NCBI GenBank assembly: GCA_029783825.1
Contig: JAREIK010001468.1
Coordinates: forward strand, 4,324,261 to 4,388,260
Source: Sapria himalayana
Taxonomy: Eukaryota > Streptophyta > Magnoliopsida > Malpighiales > Rafflesiaceae
Length of the DNA stretch: 64,000 nucleotides
Direction: 5' to 3'
A program made the position numbers and the translations under genes. Shown here in pieces: positions 11,501 through 25,600 of this stretch (the stretch's first letter is position 1; each line of letters starts with the position of its first letter). The notes below the pieces were generated by a model. That model did no database searches and was not told the origin of the DNA. It saw only the letters and a program-made list of their open reading frames with translations.

Positions 11501-13615
11501 TACTTGCTTTGATACTTAGAATTCTATCATCTAAATTTTCAACATTTGGTGTCAGATTGAATGCTTGCTTTGATGCCTAGAATTTTATTATTAGAATTCT
11601 TAATTTTGATATTAGAGCTCAAGGTTGTAGAGTTAGGTTTTAGTGTTAATTTGAGAATGACGAATGCAGAGCCATCTAAGATTGTGATTGAGAAATTTTT
11701 GGAAAAAAAATTTAAAATTTTGAAAATTAAAGATGAATGATTTGTTGATTGATAGAGATTATTGGTCTCCATTGAAGATTTAAATATGATTATCAATAAT
11801 TAGAAACTAGTGAATACTTGTTGAGATTGTCAACTTGGATAAGTTGGATCAGAGAGTACGATACTTGATTCAAGTGGGTTTGATATATGAGATTTTAGTA
11901 CATATTTCTAATGAGAGAACAACGAAGGATTTGTGAAAGAAACCTTATGTGTTCTATCAAAATAAATTATTGGTCAATAAATTATTCCTAAAGAAGAAAT
12001 TCATCATTCAACGACGGAGTTAAATGAGTCATAATGTATTATTTTCAATAATAATAATATTATTAACAAAAATTAATTTGAGGATAATGCTGCCATATGA
12101 GCTCTTCCTTTCAAAGAAAACAATTAAAAATATATTAAACAAAGTTATTAGAAATTCATTTAGCCTAATAATTTTTTCTTGTTAATCTACACATTGAATT
12201 AAAAATTATTTGTGTAATTATTTATTCTTTTAAATTTCCTTAATAAAATATATTTATCTTGTCTAATTGTTAAATCATTTTTTTAATAAGCTATTTAAAT
12301 TAATATAATTTTGATTGACATCATTTTAGTTAAAATAAATATATTTTGATAATCAACTTTATATGTCAATCAAGATGACTTTGTATCATTATAAATATGA
12401 TAACCTTTTGAAAAAAATGTCTTTTACATAAAAAAACAAATGTTATATTTTAAAAATAAGAAAGATGAGTATATTCATTATTGTAATACTTATAAAATTT
12501 GGTGATGAGTATGATTTTACTTTTTTTTCAAAACATAATCAAAATATTAAATGTATAGTCATTTTGAGGATTATTTGTCTTTGTAAAGGATAGATTGGTG
12601 TGTCATTTCCTAAATGACAAAGTTTAAATCACCTCTCATGTCCAAGACTCGATAAATTGAGTTGAACAAGAAAAATGATTTAAATTGAATCGAAGAATTA
12701 AGAAACTTCTTGACCAAAGGTTCACTTTCAATATTACAAGCTTTAGCTCCCTACTATGCTATTAGGAGTGGGAAATTTGATATAGAAACCCTAAAATCTT
12801 GATTGTAAGAATTGACATTTTCATAGGAATTGGTTGAGACAATATATCTTACTAAAGTTTTTAATCAGAGCTCTAATTAAATACTCTACATCCAACACTA
12901 TTGGTGTGGGATCCAAAAAATTATCTGAATCAACCTAATATTAGAATTTATGGGAATTTTACTTGTTATTAGTTAGCAACACTTGTATGCTCTTTGATAT
13001 AAAAATAACCAACAATTTCATACTTGACTTTCGATGCTATCTTATCACGATTAACAGAGGTCTTATACAAATCAAATATAATTGAAAACTTGAGGGGGCA
13101 TGTTATAGATCCTCTCTTCCACATTTAAGATTTGAAATAAGATGTAGTCATAATTAATAATTGAAGAAACATAATTATTTAAATAATTTATTATTAAATT
13201 TATATCTCACTAGAATCATTCAGAAACATTTTATGTGATAGAAATATTTCTAATATTCTTAATCAAAGACATTTCTCCTCTTCACAACATTATTCTAGGA
13301 TGACATACTTTCTTGGAAAAACTAGTTAAATCATTCATGCTCATTGTTATAGTTTTAAAATGCATGTTCTAGGTGCTCATAAGTATCTACGCAACAAAAC
13401 TATTGGATAAATAATTCTAAACTATTTTTTGAAGGTTATTTTAGAACATTTTAGAATTTTCTTTTTTTTTTTAATTTTCTTATTATTATAAATGAGATGT
13501 AACATATGTATTCCAAATATATGTTTTTTTCTTATTCCTTTTAATTGCTTTAATTTCTTTAGCAACCTAAAATTCTTAAAGAAAGTAATAAGAATAAAAA
13601 AAATATTATCGTTGA

Positions 13616-13672
<57 letters not shown>

Positions 13673-16600
13673 TTTATTTTTAGTTTCATATGGGTAAAAT
13701 TAATGATTTAAGTTTAGATTTTTTATTTTTAAAAATGATATTTTAGAACCTTCTAGAATATTATTTTTGTTCACTATTGGGAGATTGCATAATTACTCCT
13801 AATATTTTTTCTTTCTAATATTTTTATTTTCTCTTTTATTTAGTTAACAACCAAATATTTTTAAAGAAAGTAATAAGAAAAAAAGATGTTATTATGGATA
13901 AAAAGTATATATTTTTTAAATTTTATTTTAACATCTATAAAAATTATAATTTAAGTTAGATTTTTTATTTTTCTTAATGATGAATTTTGTCGAGGCAAAT
14001 TATATGAAAAATAGATTCATGATAACAATATATAACTACCTACTACAAAAATGAAAATTTCAATTTTATACCTTTTTTATGAAAAATTGAACAAGGCATA
14101 TAGACACAAAAATGTGGATAAGAGATTTAGGAATATTAAAAAAATGTCTAAAATAAAATTCACTTGTTAGGGAATAGATGATTAATTATATAATTTTTTA
14201 GAAAATCAAACAATGATAATATACACGTGGAAGAAAAAAAATGGAAAAAATCAAACAATAGAATAAAAATATCCTAATACAAAATTCAATATAAAACATG
14301 ATTTGTAAGAGGTGTAGTTATATAATGAGTTAATTAGATTGAAATAATCTACATGTTGGTGCTTCAACTTAGAATATAACAATGAATATAAAAGAAAAAA
14401 AAATAACAAGTTGTAAAATGTAACACTTTCTCAGGTTAGAGTGCATAAAGATCCATAATACCAAATTTAGAGAAAATATATAAGTTGATGCATCTTCAAG
14501 ATTCTTATAAAAATATATGTTGGTTGATATTATATAAGAATCTAGGCTATAATAATACTTTTATTTTGAATTTTTTTTTGGAGAATAAGTACTCACCTCA
14601 ATGTGTTTTATTCACTCTTGAACTGTCAAATTAAAGTTATATGTTTCACTGCCTAACTATCATGATAAAGTATAATGTTGGAAGAAAGTGTGTACCCGAT
14701 CTTCTCAAGTAGGTGTTAGATATAAAATATATCATAAGTGACTGTCACTATAATGCGTATCATCTTAGCCTTTACCTCTACACAAGATTTTGAAGAACCA
14801 AATGTTTCTTACTTTAAGTGTGTGGGATCGTCAAATAAAATCCCAAACTTAGGAAATGTGAAGAATCTTGAAAATAATTAGTTATATTGATATTATTTAT
14901 TATATTTGTTCTGATGATATTTATATAATTAATCTTTTATATGATTTTTCTGCAAGTAATGTAGTTAATTAAAGAAGTTATATTGATTGCAAAATTATTA
15001 CTTAGATTAATATGAGTATTTGTTGGATTACAATCAAAAAAATTAACATTTGTAAGGGTATAAGCCATAAATCTTCTGTGATAATACAATCTCTCTTTTA
15101 AAGTAATTTATTTTTATTTCAAAAACATATTCGAGTCTCTTAAGATTATTTGTCTAAAATTTTGATCGAATGTACTCTGTGAGTTAATTGATTTTCATAT
15201 AATCATCTTTCATAATTAAAATCATATTTACGTATACAATAAATAAAACCATCATGTTATTAGAACTTATCTAAAAAATAAAAAAAATTTGTAATACACA
15301 TGTGAAAATTTACAAACCAAGTTCTGAGTGGTCATTTTTAGCCATATAATAGTCTTTGAAATTTATAAATGAAATATGATTGTACAACTTGAAATTCATA
15401 TGAATACTACATATATATTTTGCATATTGCTAGTGTATTCTTCTATGAGATTGTTAATGATATACAAATTTATGTGGTCATCTTGGCCATTAGACAGAAA
15501 GTATATTGATGATTAACAACAAATGCTTGAGTGGACTTCCTTGCAATAAGTCTCACTTGTGATTATCATGCAAGCTAAATTCTTAATAATTATTTTAATT
15601 TATATAATATTTTTCATAATTTATAAAATTATTTATAAATTCAAATTGATTATGTAACTTGAAACTTTGATGGATGTTATATATTTGTTTCATATTTTGT
15701 TGATATATTTTGTATCTGCCAAGAGTCAGTGATATATATATTTGGATAGAGATCTTATTAGTCACTTGAAAGAAAGTATTCTGGTAATCAATAACAAACA
15801 CATGAATGAATTTCTTTGTCACAAATTTCGCCTTAAAGTGATATGTTACTTCTCATTTGGATTGGATTTCACTATGAATATCAATCTGCATTTAATAACA
15901 AATTAAAATCTTTTTAATTCTTTTCAAAGATCAATATATTAATTTTTAATTCTTATTAGAATAGATAATATTTATCTTTTTTACATGATTTGATACTATT
16001 TTAGATGAGATAATAATTTAGAAGCAGACTTTCGTATCATAATATTATTAACAAAAATAATAAAACAAAGAAGAAAGAATATGATAATATGAAATTATCT
16101 GTGAAATATGATGATTAATATAATTTTTATGTTTCTTTTAGTGAATGATCAAAAATTAAAGATCAGAAGAGTTGATAGGATTATTTATTATTTTGAGAAT
16201 TTTCTTTGTTCTGAATTGTCTGATTATGTCTTTATCTTCTAGTATAGACTTAGGATGGTCAAGTCTATTAGCTTCTAGTTAATCTTATCTTATTTTTTTC
16301 AGAGTTAATATATTCTATATTTATTAGCACATATAATGGTTTAATATGAATGTTAACATACTATGGAATACCTAGTTTAAATATAGCTAATTTGTGATTC
16401 TCTCACTTAATTGATTGCCCCAATTATACTGTAGACGGGTAAGGAAAAGTAAATTTAATTTATTTATTTTAATTAGAATTGTATATGATTTAATTTAAAA
16501 ATATTTATATTCATAAGTTAATAGAAAATGTGAAAAAAAGAAAAATCATTAAGAAATTTAAAAAATATGCTAAAAAGATGTGTAAACTAAATTTTAATTC

Positions 16601-19600
16601 ATATTGAATTTATGCATTAAAGTTTAAAATAAACAAACATTAATTATCATTATAATTGATAATGAATGTCATTACAAGAAATTTAGAAATATAAATAGTT
16701 TTGATTACTCTTAGGTTAAAAGCAATATGCTTCATGTTTCATATGATATATTTAATATAAAAAATCTAAAATACATCTAAAAAAAAAATCTAAAGTTTTT
16801 TTTTTTATTTTTAAATTTCAACATTCTATTTTCCATTTTGAAAATTGTGGTGTTATCCAAAGAACCACTAATAGTGTCATGTGTTTTCTTGTGTGATATC
16901 TGCTAATGTAAGATTGGGCAAAATTCCATCTTTTTATGTTTGTAATATTAATAAATGTTTTTGGTGCTGCTGATTTATTGCTTTCAAGGCTCTTATCCAT
17001 AAATCAGATGAATATTTTTCTTTTTATAATGTTCGTAATTATCAATTGTTTCTGGAATTTTGATTGCAGATGCTGGCAAATCAACAACCGGTGGGCAGAT
17101 ACTTTTTCTTAGTGGCCAAGTAGATAATCGTACGATTCAAAAATATGAGAAAGAAGCCAAGGATAAATGCAGGGAAAGCTGGTAGGATATTGTTTTTTTT
17201 TTTTTCAATTGAATTTTGTTCTTTTTTTTTTCTTTTCTGAAAATGAGAAACAATAGGAATTTTTTCTTTCTTTGTGCTGCCTTATTTGGTGAATCATGTC
17301 TTTTTTGTCCCATCTACATTTGATATTTATGCTGCAGAGTTGAATACCAAATGTTGTCAAGGTTTTCACTAATGTGTGCCATAATATGAATTTGAGTTTA
17401 CAAGTTCTTGAGATGGGATCTTATTCTTTTCCACAAGTGTTTAATTGAACTTCTGCTTTAGGTTTTTCTATGTATAAAATTCAAGTATTACAGTGGTAGT
17501 AAATTAGCTGATGATGGCTTTATGTTACTTGACCATATGGCTTATGTGCTGCATCTTTACTAGTGAACTTAGTGTTGTTTTACTCTTAGTCTTGTATAGC
17601 ATATTGTAGTATTTTTTTTTTGTTATCAGGTGGGACCCTTGGCTCAATTAGACCATGGGCAACCACCCGGACCTTAGGTAAAGTCTTGGCAATGCCATTC
17701 TAGCTGTAGAGGGTAGCTGTTGGGATTCAAACTCAAATGTTGCAAGTTATGCATTCCTCCAACTCAATTAGTATGTGGTTGGTAGAACGTAATAGCATAT
17801 AGCAGTGTTACATCTAATGATATGCATTGAAAATTTTTCCATATATACTTATTTCATGTAAGATTATAAACAAATTTGAGGGGGAAAATACATTGAAATG
17901 ATGTTACCCATAAGTTAAAATTATTTAAAAAGATGTAAAAATTCAAACTCACAAAAGAAAAAAAAAATGCATAAAGTACACAATATAATCATTAAAAAGT
18001 TGGGTGTTCGTATCAAAGAGGAAAAAAAAAGAACAAACAAAAAGAAAATTGTTAAGGTGTAAATTGCAACCTTTCTCCTATTAGTGTGTAAAAATCCAGA
18101 ACACCAAACTTGGAGATAAGTAAAATTGGGGCTTCTTCAAGTCATTCGTTAAGATATTTGTTGGATGCTCAGTTGTTTGAACATATGTTGAAGTAATGGT
18201 GCCATCCTAAATTTTATTCTTGAGAAAGAAGCAATTCATCTCTGTTGCTTTGTTCTCTAATGAAATTTTAGATTAGAGATTATATATCATATTGTTTGAC
18301 TTTTATAATAAAGAGTAATATAAAAAAAATTGAATATATCATCTCTTTGAGTATGAGTCATATTTAAAGTATTTCGTAGGTTATTATTGCTATTACTTTG
18401 AATCATGTCTTTGTATTTGATCTCGAAATAATCATATACATCCCACGTTAAGAAAAGTATTAAAATCTCATATTTGTCTTTGTTTCGGCGTATGTTTCTG
18501 TCATGAATCACAAGCTTTAGTATTATATTTGTAGTTTTCATTTCTCCAAATTGTATCAGCCAGTCTTTTTTTACTTTTCACAAGAATTATAATCACAAAA
18601 TCTCATACATATTTAGCAAGAATGAAATATCTAGAAAGAAAAAATATATTATAAATATAACTTGAAAGTTTGAGCAAGTATAAGAATGGAGAGGACTCTT
18701 GTATATATTGAGAGCTTTATTTTATTAAGTGTCAAGATCATGTCACATTTACAATCTTATTATAATAAAAATCTTTAGAATATTTTAGATTGGAAGGAAG
18801 TCTTTAAGCATATGAACTTTAATTCTAGTAGAAATCTCTTCAACCATTAGAAATTATTTGAAATATTTTAAATTTTTCTAGACCATACTAGAATTTCATA
18901 TTGAATCATATTATATTTTGATATTTTTTGAAATTTTATTTGGCAGTAATATTTTCTCTCGCTAGTCTTGCTAACACATTTGTTGAATTTTTATTGTGAA
19001 AGTTTGTAATTTTTTTTTGTAATTGTTATAAATCATTAGCAGATTCTCAACTGAATTCATTGTCTGATATTTTAGTAAGTATTATTATCTCAATATGTAA
19101 TATTTTTATCTCATGATTTGTTCTGCCAAATGATTTTTATGTTTTTTTACACAATGAGACTTTTGTTCCTATTTACCCTCGGTGTGACTCGCTCGATGTC
19201 AAATCATATTGATTATCATGAATTTACTTAAATATGTACCCATGAAATATAGGATATATTTAAAATTTTTTAGGTAAATCAAATTTGTTTGAGGTATTAC
19301 CAATCCTTTTAAAAATGTTATAAGACCTCACATATTTTTACATAAGTCCCTTGTAATTTTTTTGTGCTATAACACTAATTGAAGCATTGTCAACATCATG
19401 TCTCTTATTTTTTTGTTTGTCATCAGCTTACTTCTTAAATGTTTAGTTGTTTTATCACTCTTAACCTATTGTAGATGTGATTGAGATTTGTGGTTGTTTA
19501 AACATGTTTTTAAATGCTATTTGTGAATGACTTATGAAGCACTATAGAAATCTTTTCAATAAAGCATTCACCATTTTTATTTATTCATCAATTTGAGGGT

Positions 19601-22600
19601 GAATGTTCATTGAAAATTTTAAATTCGATTCTTTTATCTTGAATATTTATGTCCAAAATTGTATTGTGAATTGCCAATCTCGATCATTGACTATGAATTT
19701 GGGGAATGCTTTAATTTTTCATAGTATTCTTTTGAAATAATTTTGTTGTTTCCTCTACTATATATTCTTTCATTATAGAGATGATTGTGATATATTTCAA
19801 GAATTGATCAATTATCTTCATAATTCTTACAAATTTATTAATCTTAGAAAATCTCACATTGAAATTTAAGGAGATATTTTTTCATGGTTATTCTAGAATT
19901 TACAATGGTTGTAAAAAATTTGTTGTTGTCTTCTGCTCCACATTGCCTTATTGGTGAACTAGACAAGTTTTCACATAAATATTTATATTATTTTTTATGT
20001 GTGACCAATAATATACTCCTCCACAAGAGCCAGGGTATGATGTATGCTTATTTGATCAGACCACTTGAATTCATGTCACTAATGCATGATCATCTTCCGC
20101 AATTTCTCAATGAGGGGATATATAGCTATTGCGTGTTGCCCCTTCTTAAAGAGTAAATAATCTTCTAATCACAATCTTTGAGTCATTTATTTCATGACAT
20201 ATTTTATAAGAGATTTGATCATCTAGTTTTTAGATAATTTTTTTTTAAATATGATCTTTCAAATATCTATGTGATTGACTAATATGGTAAGCTCAATCTT
20301 TTGGCTTAATATATTTGCTACCAAATTATTATTTCCTAGCTTGTACTCTAACATATAGTTAAATCTTACAAATAACTATTGCCATCAAGCTTGTTTGGGA
20401 GTTAATCTTTTTTTGTGTTTGGAAATAATTCATAGTTATATTATTAGTTTTTATCAAAAATTATGATCCTTAAAGATAATGCGTACGTACTCATTAATAA
20501 TGAATTATTGTTATTTTTTTTTCATAAACAATGTATCGTAGTTTGATTTCATGTAACTTCTAATATTCAAATATAATTAAATGATTTTTTTTAACAATTT
20601 TTCATCTAATTGTAAAATTTGAATCATTTTCATGTACTTCAAAGTTCATATTGTTTGGAATGTTTCATCAAAGTTAAGATAAATTCTTTTGTGATAACTT
20701 TTTTTACATGATCTTAATTTTTTTGACAAGCTTTGTTTAATTCTCACATTCTTTCTTTGAATATATTAGTTAACGCTGTGATAATATTAGAATATCTCAT
20801 AATGCAATGTTGATATTAATTGGCCAATCTAAAAATTGATCTCAACTCTGCGACTTTAATTGGTAACTCCTATTTTATAATATCTCATGCTTTATTTTTT
20901 TTCATTCGTATCTTTATATTTTCTATAATATCACTCAGAAATAAAATTTTAAGTTGGACAAAAGAATATTTTTTTTGTTTGACATATAATTTATTTTTAT
21001 TATGATTTGAAATACGTCTCAAATGATTAATATGTTCTTTAATGGTTTGCTATGTATAATGATATCCTCCAAATAAACGATCATAAAATTGTCAAGAAAA
21101 AAATATAATAACTTATTCATAAGTGTATAAAATATGACTTATGTATTTATAAGTCTCAATGATATCACCAAGAATTTATAAGATTCATATATCATCATAC
21201 ATGTCATCTTTGATTTGTCATCTTTAGATATTCATATTTGATAGTATCTCAATCTTAAATTATGTTTGGAAAACTATATTGTATTCCCAAATTGATCGAA
21301 TAAGTCTTCAATTAAAGGATTATGATATTTATTTTATCATTAACTTGTTATGGGTCTGATAATCAATGCTCAACCACAATAATCCATAATTTTTTATTTA
21401 CATTATAACAAAAGTATCATATAAGCCTTTGAAGACTGAATATATAACTTTAACTAACTCTTTTAGTTGTTTCCGTAGTTCTTTGAGTACTGGAATAGTC
21501 ATATGATATGATGCCTCAACTATTGAAAAGATATTTGATATCAATTCAATTTTATAGTTCATATCTCTCTTTGATGATACCTTTTTTAGCAACTCAGTAC
21601 GTGGGACATCTTGAAATGTATCAAGAAGTTCCAACACTTTTATAATGTTGTTAGATATGTTATTTTATTTTCTCTAATCATTTTTATTAATTGCATTGTA
21701 TATAATATTTATATGGATTGTTTGACATTTCTTGTTATTGGAATAATAGTTTCAAAAATTGAGTTTAAGATATATATTTAATCGGCAAATGATAATAGTA
21801 GTGCATTCACATGATTTAAAAAATCTAACCCAAAGCATCAAATTATAATTATCTAAGGTAATTATTTTTTATTTTTTTTCCTTTCTATCTCTTAATTGAA
21901 TCTCCACACCATGTACAACACTCATTTTAATTTTTTAGAATTTACCATTATGATCTACTCATTATCTTTGCCTATGTTGAAATTTAGTTTCTTCATAATC
22001 CCTTCAAAAATAAAAAAGATTAGACATACATGTATTCACTAATGATTTGATATTATGATCAATAATAGTGATATTCATTACTATCAAGTTTCTTTGTGTT
22101 AAACATTTTCTTGATTGGTCTCAACAAGGTCGAACTCATGAATTTGATGTATTCTGTTATAAATAATGTTATTGACTATTTTTTTTTGTCATTTGTAGGT
22201 GAATTTTTCCTTGCAATCAAATAATAATTCCTTGACTGATAATTTTAGTTAATTTAATTTTTTTTTCTTATTTTTGGAAGATTTGAGTTTGTTCTCATTT
22301 TTAAATTTCATCAATGATTTGATTTTAAAATTATATGAATGAGGTCTTGAATGCATATTTTTTATATTCTTTGCGTAAGCCAAGATTTGAGATGATCCAT
22401 AAAAAGAAGATATCTTTTTCATCTCAATTGAAAATTTAAAGTATCAGTTTAGAAAATTCATGTACATAGTCTCTTATTTTTGTAACGTAGTCATCGTATG
22501 ATCTTTTGTGTATTTCGGATAAAATTATTGATAAAATCGTAATTTCAATAATTCTCAAGTATGAATAGTAGCATCATAATACCTTCGTTGCTTTAAAAGA

Positions 22601-25600
22601 AATGTGATGCCCATTAAATATATAGGAGTAATATAAATCTTTGTTACATTGCTTGTAATACATATCACTCAAAAATATTATTTTATTTCCCAAAGAAAAT
22701 CATTTTTTTGTTGCTCGAGTATCTCTAAACATGGTGGCCTAGTTGGGCCTCATACCTTGCCAGACATGACAAAAAATGGGTGCCCTGACTGTGTAGTGCT
22801 AGCAAGGCAACAAGGAAAGTTGGCTTGACATACTTTGATGGTCCGACTTCTTTAGCCTGGCATGATGAGTCATGATGGGTTAGTTATGAGTATGTGTTGG
22901 GATTGGCCACGGGCCAAGTTGCCCATGACCTGCTGCTTGACCTTGGCTTGAGCCTTGGGTGTTGGGGCTTTGTTATGCTTATGTCAAAGTTAATTTCTAT
23001 GGGGGCTAGTGTCGGGCTAGTGCTTGTATGCAATTGAAAAAAGAATAGTTTACTTTTTTAAAAATTAAATATAAAAAACTAATTGCATTGTATTGTACAT
23101 TATGATGTAAATGAAAATGTATTTAGATGAAGCTAAATAAAAAATACATTCATTTCACATTTCGTGGTCTTGATTTTACTTTTACCGCTAAAAAATATAA
23201 AACGAGCATGTCAATCATCTAGTATATGTGATCAATCTATATGGTATGGATTGTCACATCTCAAGCTTGTAGTTGTAGCCTTGTTATCCTTGATGTTGCA
23301 TGAAATATCATCCACTAACAACTTTTTTACTTGATCCTGAAGATTCAATCATGAATCCTTTCAGCCATTTCGGCATGATGTTGCTTTAATGATATGACAT
23401 CTATACCCACTAAATAGTATGAGTTATATGAATTCATATCATTTTATCAACTTAATACTTTAAAATTCATAATATTATTTTGATAGGATGAAAAAGTAAT
23501 CAACATCTAAGTATCTAGATAACTCCCTCCTATTCGATTGACAACTCAGTTATATTTTCTTAACTAACTAAATGGAAAAGTCAACGTCTCTGAATATAAT
23601 ATTTATATTCACACTCAAATACTTGCTAAAATTATCATACCTAATGTCATAATATTTAAATATATAATCTAATTATTCTTGAATTATATCATTTAGTTTT
23701 TCTATGTGATTCATTCTCGTGGATATATATGTGAATATGTTTTTCATTTATTTTATCTTAATAGTAGGATTCATATCGAAATCATGCAAAAAAGAAATAA
23801 AATGAATAATCAATATTTTAAATACTTTGTTTCTATTTCAATAGTCATGACACTAAAATTAGAGTATCTTTTTTACTTACTAAAGTTGCTAATAATGTTA
23901 CATTGAGATGACTTTTTATATGTTTCATTTATGTGGATATGATGAACATATGTTTGGCATATAATAAAAATGTCAAAAATTTTACTAGTGAAATTTTAGT
24001 TTTTATCCTAATTTTTCATAATAATTTCATCTTATTTATTGACATAATTAGATATTAAGTGTTAGTAGCGATTACATGAATCTAATATCACATACATATA
24101 ATTCTAACTAGGGGTGATAATTATACGATTCGAGTTCAAGTTCAACCGAGCTTGAGTTGAGTCGTTAACATTTCGAGTCGAGCTTACTCAAGCCGAGCTC
24201 GACTTGACTCGTTAACTCTTTGAGCTAAGCTTGAGCTCGAGTCGAGCTTACTTGATTCGAGTTTTGACTGAGTTTTGATCGAATCGAGTCCGAGTAGCTC
24301 ACGAGTTATCTCATTTTATTAGCATCCCTAATTATTATATATCTAACTTTAGAAGAATTAGTGTATGAAATATATATATATATATATATATATATATCAT
24401 GTTTATAAAATTAACTTATTAATATAATTTATAAAATAATATCCTATTCTGTTATATCTTTTCTTTAAAGAAAATTAATTATTTTTAAAATTAATATATT
24501 TATAATTAAATAAATAATAAAAATATATGATTATTTAAGAATAAAAAAATAAAGATATATTATTTATGTCATCCTCTAAAGTAGAGATATAAAATTTTTT
24601 AAAAAAATTTAAAATTTTATATACAAAAATAATCGAGTTTCTTACGAGCTTTTCGAATCGAGTTATGAGTTGCTCGACTCTACTCGTTAATATTTTGAGT
24701 CGAGCTCAAGCTCGAGTCGACCTCACTCGAGTTGAGTTTTGACTGAGTCGAGTCTGAGTAGCTCATGCGTTGCCTCGTCTCATTAGCACCCCTAATTCTA
24801 ACAGTCTCGCATTCATTTGGAATTTTTTTAGATTAATTGACGAACATAGAGCATAAAGCTCTAATTTTATGTTAGATATTTTAAAGTATTTTAATGAATT
24901 TTATATGTCGTCTAATGTGGAGAAACTATTTTTATTCTAACATGTACTTTTAGGTTAATCATATGACACGTATATCAAACATGAAAAATATCATATAATA
25001 ATCTATTTTTAATAGTTTTCAAAAACATATTAATTGAGATATATTTATTTGAATGTTATAAAATATAGTACTAAAATTTTTATTTTGAATATTATATTCT
25101 CTAAAAATTTTTGACAAATATTCTCAAATGACATGATTATTATGAGAATAGAGAATTTCATGAAATCCTTAATTTTTTTATTTAGTTTTAATTTAGAATC
25201 CACATAGTGGGTGACGACGCTTGCAAATGTACTATCATATTATATTTTCTAAGTTTATTAATTATTATTTATTTTTTTAATTAAAAATATTTTATTATGT
25301 TATTTATACTAGTCGACCTAGTGATTCTATAATAAGTATTTTGGAAATATGTTTTATAATATAAACTAATTTAGGATCCTCTGAAATCTAATTGAAGACT
25401 CATATTAGAAATTAATTTTGTCATACTTCTCTTTTAAACTCATTGTAGTAAATGAAAAAATCATTGAAATTGATCTAATTTTAAAGATATTGTTACTTAG
25501 TGGGATTTTTAATTTTTTTGTGATCTAATGTATCATTTTTTTGATACATTGATTGACATGTTTTTTCAAGAGATTAATACTATCAATATTTCTATATGTA

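Noticed and set aside
19884..20156. 90-codon plus-strand frame
   Set aside because: Antisense to the gypsy element; no family resemblance.
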